From the NCBI RefSeq assembly GCF_008831285.2, contig NW_022204508.1:1206575-1270574 (forward strand): 64,000 bases of DNA, written 5' to 3'. Below the pieces are notes generated by a model. It was not told where the DNA came from. It saw only the letters and a program-made list of their open reading frames with translations, and ran no database searches. This document shows positions 56,321-64,000 of the stretch, in pieces; positions within the stretch are counted from its first letter, which is position 1, and each line of letters starts with the position of its first letter. Both the position numbers and the translations under genes were made by a program. The DNA comes from Nymphaea colorata. Its lineage: Eukaryota > Streptophyta > Magnoliopsida > Nymphaeales > Nymphaeaceae.

Positions 56321-59228
56321 TGTTTGCATCCCAAAATTTTTGGTTGGTTTTGGAGTGCTCTAGAAAAATGAGTTTTTGTTTTGAAATAAGAAACAAAAGG
56401 ACTCACCCGTTGGTACGAGTGTCAACCGTTCTCAGTGCCTTTAATGGGTGTAATCAACCCAAGGGCTATGTTTATTATTCAAGCATTTCGTTTTAGCTTG
56501 AATATCTCTTTGATTCTATATGCGGTATAGAAAAATATTGAAAGTTTGATGTTTCAAACTTTTGAAAAGGTTCTTCAAGAGTTGCTTGAGAACATGAAAT
56601 GTTTTGGGAAAACTAGAAGGAAATCCTTGGGAATATCATTGGAAAGCTTGAAAAGTCATTTTGAAATCATTTTAGTGTTCTCTTCAAACATTAAATAGGT
56701 TTGAAATTTTGCTCGAATTCAGTTACCACCTAGTTAGAGCTTCATCTCATCTTGCTTAAGTTCTTTTGGAGAGGTGCTTGTGATTATACGTGACATTAGT
56801 GAGTGAAAATGGATGGATGCATTGATCCTATATGATTGAAAGGAAAAATAATTCATTCATACCATAACATTAATATAGATGCATTCCTACCGTAACATAG
56901 ATCTAAGATTTTTGTTTTTGTAAATATCATATATATGAAGGAAAAGTTTTTGAAAATGGATTGGGGTTGTAGACCATCAAGCATGAATCCAATATTGGGT
57001 CATTACTTGGTTTGTGGTCTTGATGAAGTTGGCTAACGAAAAATTAAAATTTTAAATGGTAAGATATTGAAAGAATGGAAAAGATGAAGGACTACATCCC
57101 AAGAGGGATATAGAGAAAGAAAAAGATCTTGAAAATAATAAAATCACATGTTTTGAAAAAAAGAAAGATATGCATTCGTATACATATATGAAAGCTTATG
57201 AAAATGATGTTTATATCAAGTAGAGAAGAGAAGATCATCTTAAAAAGTGCAAGAGAAATTTTAAAATGGAATACATGTACATATATATATTTATGTATGT
57301 ATACGAGAGTTTATAAAAGTATTTTAAATAATAGAAAGAGAAACAACAAAGAAAGATATTCATGGACATGCATATGTATATAACATGTATATACGTATAC
57401 GTTTTCATGAATATGAAAATCAAGAAATGATTTGAAAATAGCCGACTTCAAATTTTGATATAGGCCGGAAGGGAGCTTAGACTCATACAACAGCCTAAGC
57501 TAAGTCTCCAAGGCTGTATTAGAGAGATTTCTTTTGAAAATGTTTTGGAAAATATGATTTATATAAAAACATAGAATATTTATGGTTTCATTACAAGGGA
57601 ATATATTTATTCTACCGTTGGGTATGGAAGAAAATATTGCAACACATCGAGGCACTCTTTAGGGTTCTTAATGGGACGATTAAGAAAGAAACTAATGTAA
57701 CATGACATGCAAATGCATTTTAACATGTACATTTTTGTGATGGTTTCTCCAGGTTGGACATGCCCCAACCTCAAAAATTAATATGAAAATAAATTGCTAC
57801 AAGCCATACCCTCATTTTCACTGTTTATTGGTGTGTAAATAGAAGATTAGAATATCATGCATGGATAATATATCGACAACATTCAGGGAAGGAAAAAGAG
57901 AGAGGGAGAGCATGACGGAGAGGGAAAGAGAGAGAGAGAAAGGTTGAGAGAGAAAGACATAGAGAGATTGAGAGAGATACATAGAGAAAGAGAGAGAAAT
58001 AGAGAGAGATAGAGTGAAACACTATAAAATGATATTCCCTCTCATTTACCATGCTCTCGGTTCACTCGAGCATAACCTCTTGTCTCTATAATAGAGATGG
58101 AGTGTTATATCCTTTTGCCATAGGGAGATAAAGAATAGAAGGAGAAAATGAAATGAGAAAGACAACAAAAATATATTCAAGAAATAGAAATAGCAATAAC
58201 AATGAAGAAAAATAACAGCATCAAGAATATTTGAAAGAGCATCATAAAATAAAATATCATCTCATCCTCTCATGCTCTCGGTGCACTTGAGCATAGTCTC
58301 TTGTCTCTATAATAGAGATTGAGTACTATCTCATTTGGCCATGGGGAGATGAAGAAGTATTGAAAGAAAAGGAAAATACTAAACAATAAGAGAGAAAATA
58401 AGAGTTAATCATAAAATGAAAGATCATATCATTTTTCATGCTCGCGGTGCACTTGAGCATAGCCTCTTGTCCCTATATTAGAGATTGAGTACTATGAACT
58501 TTGGCCATGGGGAGAGGAAGAAGAGAAGGAAATGAAGAAAGAAAGAAAAAGACGCTAATGAGAATGATTTAGGGAAGATGCTTACCTTGCTTCAATATGA
58601 ATACCTCTAAAAGAGGAGCAAGTTCCAAGTTGGAGAATAGAAGAAATGGAAAGAGGAATAGGTAGAGAGAAATAACTCAAGGGAACTCCAAGTCATCAAG
58701 TGATAATACTCTAGAGTTTCTCCCAAGGTCAACTCTTGTATGAGGGGGGGAGTGGAGGTTATTTATAGAAGATTTTGGTGGCAAAACCTTAAATTTGATT
58801 TTTTTTTAATTTCACCCCATTTTCATCCGAATTTCAAAGAATTTTGAATTATTTTGAAAAAGAACTGGCTTGAAAATGGGTACGATTGACCATTAGGCTT
58901 ATAAAAATATGTTTTTTTTTAAATAATTGGGTCTTTATCCACTAAAAAAGACTAAAATCACCCTCTAAAGGGAGATTTTTTTTGTCAAAAGGTGGGGCAA
59001 ATAGATCTTTTCCACCAAAAGGACCAAAATCGCCCTCTAAAAGGAGGTTCTTTGTCAAAAGGAGGGGCAAATGGTCTTGCCAACCAAAAAGACCTAAATC
59101 ACCCTTTAAAAAGTGGTTTTTTGTCAAAAAGAGGGGCAAATGAGTCTGAAATGTTTGATTTGTATTTGAACTTGGGTTTTGGATATACGAATTAGATTTT
59201 GGGCTTGAAAAAATTTGGGGTGATTACA
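56321..59228 (+). mobile_element. Long LTR, copy B (5' LTR of a large non-autonomous element)
   Basis: Starts tgtttgcatccc and ends ttggggtgattaca, 2,908 bp. It has the full central region missing from LTR A ('gtagaccatcaagcatgaa' onward), the 'gttgggtatggaag' block (about 57,620), a GA-expanded stretch (57,888-58,018), three purine-rich units, a TATA-like box (about 58,760) and a roughly 70-bp tandem repeat (58,920-59,150) where sister LTRs carry a GC cassette. No coding capacity. Confidence 0.8.
58024..58560 (+). repeat. Three purine-rich 'cactcgagcataacctcttg' units in LTR B
   Basis: Units near 58,046, 58,270 and 58,440. The first has an uninterrupted cactcgagcataacctc, the empty form of the plastid insertion site found in LTR A. 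Confidence 0.85.
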
Positions 59229-59319
59229 GATGCCCCTCTTTGTTTTTAGGCCGGTGCTAGACGGGCTTAGTGACAAAGATAAGAAACGCAAATTTTTCAA
59301 ACAAAGTGAGTGCAGAGTG

Positions 59320-59660
59320 ACATTTTAGGCTTATCCCCTCTTACCTCAATGGGTTGTTTGAGCTTAAATCACAGGTTTAACCCCTTACCTGCATGGGTTT
59401 GCCAATTTCAAATTCAGGTTTAACCCCCCCTGAATGGGTTGCCCTGACTTGAATCACAAGTTGAACCCTTTAATTGTGTGGGTTGCTTTTAGCTTGTAGC
59501 GCAGGTTTAACCCCTTTACCTACATGGGTTGCTTCGGCTAGCATTGCAGGTTCAACCCTTTAACCTGCGTGGGTTGCTTCGGCTTGCATTGTAGGATTGA
59601 CCCTTTGCCTGCGTGGGTTGCTCTTTTGTCCATAGTTTCAGGTTTTACCCCTTTCCTAAA
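59320..59660 (+). repeat. 'ggtttaaccccttacctgcatgggttgc' minisatellite (copy B)
   Basis: About six to seven degenerate units of 40-60 bp, the counterpart of 12,195-12,610. Confidence 0.85.
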
Positions 59661-59684
59661 AGGGTTGCTCAATAACAAGTGGCA

Positions 59685-61882
59685 ATGCCAGAAAATAACA
59701 TTTATAACCTTGAAAACCTTTGTTGAAGCAATGGCTGAGACCCTATTGCTCCTTCATTGGTTGTGACAAGAAAATTTCCTATCACCTCAAGTGCCTTTTG
59801 GTGAAATTTTTGTTTTCACCCAAGGCTGGATTTTGAACTTGTTAAAATTCCCAAAACTAGCGTTTGGGTTGAGCTTGCTTTGAAAAAGCCCTTAGCCAAA
59901 CGGCCAAGTTGCGCTTGCTCCATAAAATTCTCTAGTCTAGTGACCTGGTTGAGCTAGCTTTTAGAAAGCTCTGAGCCTAGCTGCCAGATTGCATTTGATC
60001 AAATCTTTAGCTTAACAACTGGTTGATTTGATTGAGATATGATCCCTTTTTCTATGAACAATGATAATTGTTCATGAAAAATATTTGTCGCAAAAGAATT
60101 TTAGAAATGTCCTTGAAATATTAAAAAAAATGCCCCAGTATCAGCAATATGCCATGATTGATAAAGGAAAGAATGTTGCGTAGAAGATAAATGGTTGATG
60201 TCTTGGATTGAGATTGAGGCGAAGAAGGTAATGAAAATTGCCGCAATCAAATAAGGTATGAGCAAAATTATAAAAATGAGGTATATGTTCCCTTAACAGG
60301 AAAATGAAGGTGCAAGGTAATGACATATATATGAACTTTGGTATACAAGAATTTGTGTTTTGTCTCTGAGGTGAAGAAATTGAGACAAAGGTTGTAGGAG
60401 GAAAATTTGTTATAAAAATGCCAGAAAATAACCTTTATAACCTCGAAAACCTTTGTTGAAGCAATGGCTGAGACCCTATGCTCCTTCATTGGTTGTGACA
60501 AGAAAATTTCCTATCACCTCAAGTGCCTTTTGGTGAAATTTTTGTTTTCACCCAAGGCTGGATTTTGAACTTGTTAAAATTTCCAAAACTAGCGTTTGGG
60601 TTGAGCTTGCTTTGAAAAAGCCCTTAGCCAAACGGCCAAGTTGCGCTTGCTCCATAAAATTCTCTTGTCTAGTGACCTGGTTGAGCTAGCTTTTAGAAAG
60701 CTCTGAGCCTAGCTGCCAGATTGCATTTGATCAAATCTTTAGCTTAACAACTGGTTGATTTGATTGAGATATGATCCCTTTTTCTATGAACAATGATAAT
60801 TGTTCATGAAAAATATTTGTCGCAAAAGAATTTTAGAAATGTCCTTGAAATATTAAAAAAATGCCCCAGTATCAGCAATATGCCATGATTGATAAAGGAA
60901 AGAATGTTGCGTAGAAGATAAATGGTTGACGTCTTGGATTGAGATTGAGGCGAAGAAAGTAATGAAAATTGCTGCAATCAAATAAGGTATGAGCAAAATT
61001 ATAAAAATGAGGTATATGTTCCCTTAACAGGGAAATGAAGGTGCAAGGTAATGACATATATATGAACTTTGGTATACAAGAATTTGTGTTTTGTCTCTGA
61101 GGTGAAGAAATTAAGACAAAGGTTGTAGGAGGAAAATTTGTTATAAAAATGCCAGAAAATAACCTTTATAACCTCGAAAACCTTTGTTGAAGCAATGGCT
61201 GAGACCCTATGCTCCTTCATTGGTTGTGACAAGAAAATTTCCTATCACCTCAAGTGCCTTTTGGTGAAATTTTTGTTTTCACCCAAGGCTGGATTTTGAA
61301 CTTGTTAAAATTTCCAAAACTAGCGTTTGGGTTGAGCTTGCTTTGAAAAAGCCCTTAGCCAAACGGCCAAGTTGCGCTTGCTCCATAAAATTCTCTTGTC
61401 TAGTGACCTGGTTGAGCTAGCTTTTAGAAAGCTCTGAGCCTAGCTGCCAGATTGCATTTGATCAAATCTTTAGCTTAACAACTGGTTGATTTGATTGAGA
61501 TATGATCCCTTTTTCTATGAACAATGATAATTGTTCATGAAAAATATTTGTCGCAAAAGAATTTTAGAAATGTCCTTGAAATATTAAAAAAAATGCCCCA
61601 GTATCAGCAATATGCCATGATTGATAAAGGAAAGAATGTTGCGTAGAAGATAAATGGTTGATGTCTTGGATTGAGATTGAGGCGAAGAAAGTAATGAAAA
61701 TTGCCGCAATCAAATAAGGTATGAGCAAAATTATAAAAATGAGGTATATGTTCCCTTAACAGGGAAATGAAGGTGCAAGGTAATGACATATATATGAACT
61801 TTGGTATACAAGAATTTGTGTTTTGTCTCTGAGGTGAAGAAATTGAGACAAAGGTTGTAGGAGGAAAATTTGTTATAAAAAT
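59685..61882 (+). repeat. Tandem triplication of a 732-bp unit
   Basis: Units start at about 59,685, 60,418 and 61,149 with 'aatgccagaaaataac' and end 'ggaaaatttgttataaaaat'. Spacings are 733 and 731 bp. The units are nearly identical (single differences such as ttgac(g/a)tcttgg and gaaatt(g/a)agac). Only the first 445 bp of the unit is present in copy A (to 13,093). The same small minus-strand frames recur in each unit and are not considered genes. Confidence 0.95.
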
Positions 61883-62089
61883 ATGATTGGTAGATGATAA
61901 TTCTCATAGCGAGATATCAAGTTGATAATATAGGAAAACGGAACATCTCAATTTCGAAAGAATTAAATATCAAGTAGAGTATAAATATATGAGGTTTGAC
62001 TCAGGAAGTTATAGATTGAACCAGAGTGAATAAATAAGTTAAAAATTAGATGTCCAACTATTGAAACTAGAATATATCGGAGGATTAGC

Positions 62090-63330
62090 AAAAATCTTGG
62101 ACTAAATGATGGCCCAATAAAATCATGGAAGTAGTAAAGTGGGAAGAAAGACATTCCATATGTATTGAAGTTGAAAAATGATTGGGCTAAATATAAGTGT
62201 GGAAACAAAGAATGTATAGCCCGAGTCAAGCACATGTTGATCACAGAGTTAGATTGAGGTGGAGAAAATAATGAAAATCGCCTCAAATGCATAAAAATTA
62301 ATATAAGAGGGTGAAAGGTAATATTATGTGTCTGCGCTTGGATATGAAAGAATTTTGACACGTAATTGGGACAAAGCTTGTATGAAAGGAATTTGTTGTA
62401 TAAATATGATTGGTAAATAGTGATTTTCATAGCAAGATATCAAGTTGATAATACAGAAAAATAGAGAGAATTATCAGCAATTTATTACTTGTGAAGAATA
62501 TTAACTTTGAAAGGATATGACCTCATGTAGAGTACAATGAATACATGATGTTTGCTTCATATGGATCCAATAAATTGAAACCACGTATGATAGGATTGAA
62601 GATGAAATATAATCAAGTAAAGCAAAGATTGACATTCAATTTGGAATAAATGATAGCCCAATGAAATTAGGGAGAAAGATACGGATGTTGAAGCCGAAAT
62701 AATTATGTAAGACTTGAGTCAAGCAAATTTGGTAATTCTGGCTATCATGTTCAAAAATATGAGGTCGGACAAATAAGAATGGGATTAACAATGTGAAATA
62801 AAATGTAGATTTTGAAGCAACTCTAAAAAAAGTAGATTTGCCAAAAAATAATTGATAATTCAATGAAATTGTGGAAGTAGAAAAACATGAGGAAAGACAC
62901 ACCATGAATATTGAAACTTGGAAAAATGATTGGCTAAAATAAGGGCAAAAGAATGCTTGACCAAGTCAAGCGAAGTTGGTAATTGAGCCAATAACTGGTT
63001 ATCATGTTGAAGACCAATGAATAAATGAGGTGATTGACAAAGTATGATGAAATATAAATTTTGAAGCAATTCTAAAAAAAAAATGGACTTGTCAAAGAAT
63101 AATTGAAGATCCAATGAAATTATGAAAGTAATAAAATGGAGAGAAAAACACTACACGTGTATTAAAGCTAGAAGGTTATTGGGCTGCATATGAATGAGGG
63201 AAAAATAATGCATGACCTAAGTCTTGGTGATGGAGTCAATAGGTGGCTATCATGTTCAAAAATATGACCTCAGACAAATGAATAAATGAAGAATTGATAA
63301 GTGTAGTAAAATAAGGACTTGCCAAATGAG
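62090..63330 (+). repeat. Degenerate 210-255-bp tandem repeat
   Basis: About four or five diverged units, each with '(a/g)atgat(a/g)gcccaat(a/g)aaat', 'gaagtagtaaa...gggaagaaag(a)ca', 'gaatg..tga(c)c..agtcaag', 'ggctatcatgttcaaaaatatga' and 'attttgaagcaa(c/t)tctaaaaaaa'. Much older than the 732-bp triplication. Confidence 0.65.
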
Positions 63331-64000
63331 AGAATTTGAAAAATCAATGTCGCTTAGGTAGTAAGGTTAGAACATGATTTGAAGGCTATAAAGAGATGAA
63401 AAAAACATTGATTTAAAGGAAAAAGATGGAATGTAAAATTATTAACTCCATCAAAGATTGTATGGAAGACGCACATGCAATCATCATAAACATCCAACAT
63501 TTTTAAAAGTCACCTTTATCATGCATATATTTGAAAAAGAGCATAGGACCCTAATTGATTTGGGTTTGATCAAATATAATTATTTCATATAAGATATGCT
63601 AATATACCTTAGCCAAGAGGCTTAGTACGAGCATAAAATCTTTCATTAGGCAACTAGGGGTAAAGTTTAACCACTTTTTCTTGTACACTCGTCGATATAC
63701 CACAAATTACCACTCATGGTACTAACGATGGGGCTTTCCTCCCAAGGTGTGGTTTAGTTGTAAGACTTAGTCTTGTGCTACCGCCTAAGACCAAGTCTAG
63801 CAACATGATGACTGGGACAAATAGGTTTTGAAATTTTGAAATATGAGAAATCATGGAAAATCAGTTGTCTTTAATGCAATGTTGCCTAAAATGGTGGTTA
63901 AAATAAATAGAAGAGCAAGTATTGTCTTCAAACAAATCTTAAATTGAGAATGGTTGTATTTTATCCTAGATCTAGGTGAACATGATTGATCCTCCCCAAT

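Larger units (their letters stand above)
47024..56976. repeat. Segmental duplication, copy B
   Basis: Direct-orientation partner of 1-9,995, about 47.0 kb away. Unlike copy A, its upstream LRR-coding sequence lies inside the window (45,630-47,023). Copy-specific changes include 29 bp present here at about 53,271-53,300 and missing from A. About 70 bp of A (around 9,163-9,215) is missing here near 56,184. Several one-base indels also break LINE and other reading frames differently in the two copies. The LINE, both MITEs and the long LTR occupy the same sites in both copies, so they predate the duplication. Confidence 0.95.
59229..64000 (+). mobile_element. Noncoding internal region of the large LTR element (continues past the window)
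   Basis: Starts directly after the LTR with 'gatgcccctctttg'. It holds a minisatellite (59,320-59,660), a 732-bp unit in triplicate (59,685-61,882), a degenerate repeat of about 210-255 bp (62,090-63,330) and AT-rich text to the end. No gag, pol or other domain is legible in any frame, which fits a LARD-type non-autonomous element needing enzymes from elsewhere. No standard primer-binding site is seen. The 3' LTR, if present, lies beyond the window. Confidence 0.65.

Noticed and set aside
60141-61789. Three repeated minus-strand frames of 61 codons and two of 77 codons
   Set aside because: Each recurs only because the 732-bp unit is triplicated; no start context, domain or homolog is evident.

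Overview
This window is nuclear DNA from a flowering plant, and most of it is repeats. The evidence is decayed NLR-type (NB-LRR) disease-resistance genes, plant-style LINE, Ty3/gypsy, hAT, Harbinger-like and CACTA-like elements, an AT-rich background with long (TA)n, (GA)n and (CT)n tracts, and a piece of the plastid psaB-rps14 operon. A run of exactly 100 N marks a scaffold gap. I cannot name the species from sequence alone. I see no intact protein-coding gene. The best host-gene signals are NLR leucine-rich-repeat (LRR) pseudogenes and a possible three-exon 3' gene end on the minus strand near 22 kb.

Layout. Positions 1-9,995 (copy A) and 47,024-56,976 (copy B) are a direct, nearly identical segmental duplication. 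Each copy carries an LRR 3' end, a long noncoding spacer, a second NLR fragment split by a LINE, a Harbinger-like MITE, a small hAT MITE, and the start of a giant LTR. Weaker similarity continues to about 13,093 / 60,134. Positions 9,339-17,883 are a chain of unusually long (about 3 kb) LTRs of one family: a 5' LTR holding a plastid insert (10,441-11,068), a noncoding internal piece, a truncated LTR, and a complete solo LTR (14,683-17,883) with a CTATG target duplication. Positions 18,993-20,400 hold an older, collapsed third copy of the LRR locus.

Positions 22.9-27.85 kb are simple-sequence and purine/pyrimidine satellite arms in inverted orientation with a Harbinger-like MITE between them. 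Positions 27.85-35.4 kb are a textbook nest: a LINE interrupted by a hAT MITE (8-bp TSD) and by a 4.97-kb minus-strand Ty3/gypsy element (5-bp TSD, initiator-Met PBS, polypurine tract). Positions 36.6-45.6 kb contain the N gap, a CACTA-like carcass with a nested hAT MITE, and a further diverged LTR-like module. Positions 45.63-47.35 kb are a broken NLR LRR region that leads into copy B. Positions 56,321-64,000 are a large non-autonomous LTR element with a 2.9-kb LTR and more than 4.7 kb of noncoding internal sequence built of tandem repeats, including three head-to-tail copies of a 732-bp unit.

Most notable is the long-LTR family. Several copies share an architecture of purine-rich satellite, then TATA box, then an AT-rich conserved block, then a GC/CpG-rich cassette whose sequence differs from copy to copy. 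No copy shows a protein. Percent identities and element ages were judged by eye, not computed.
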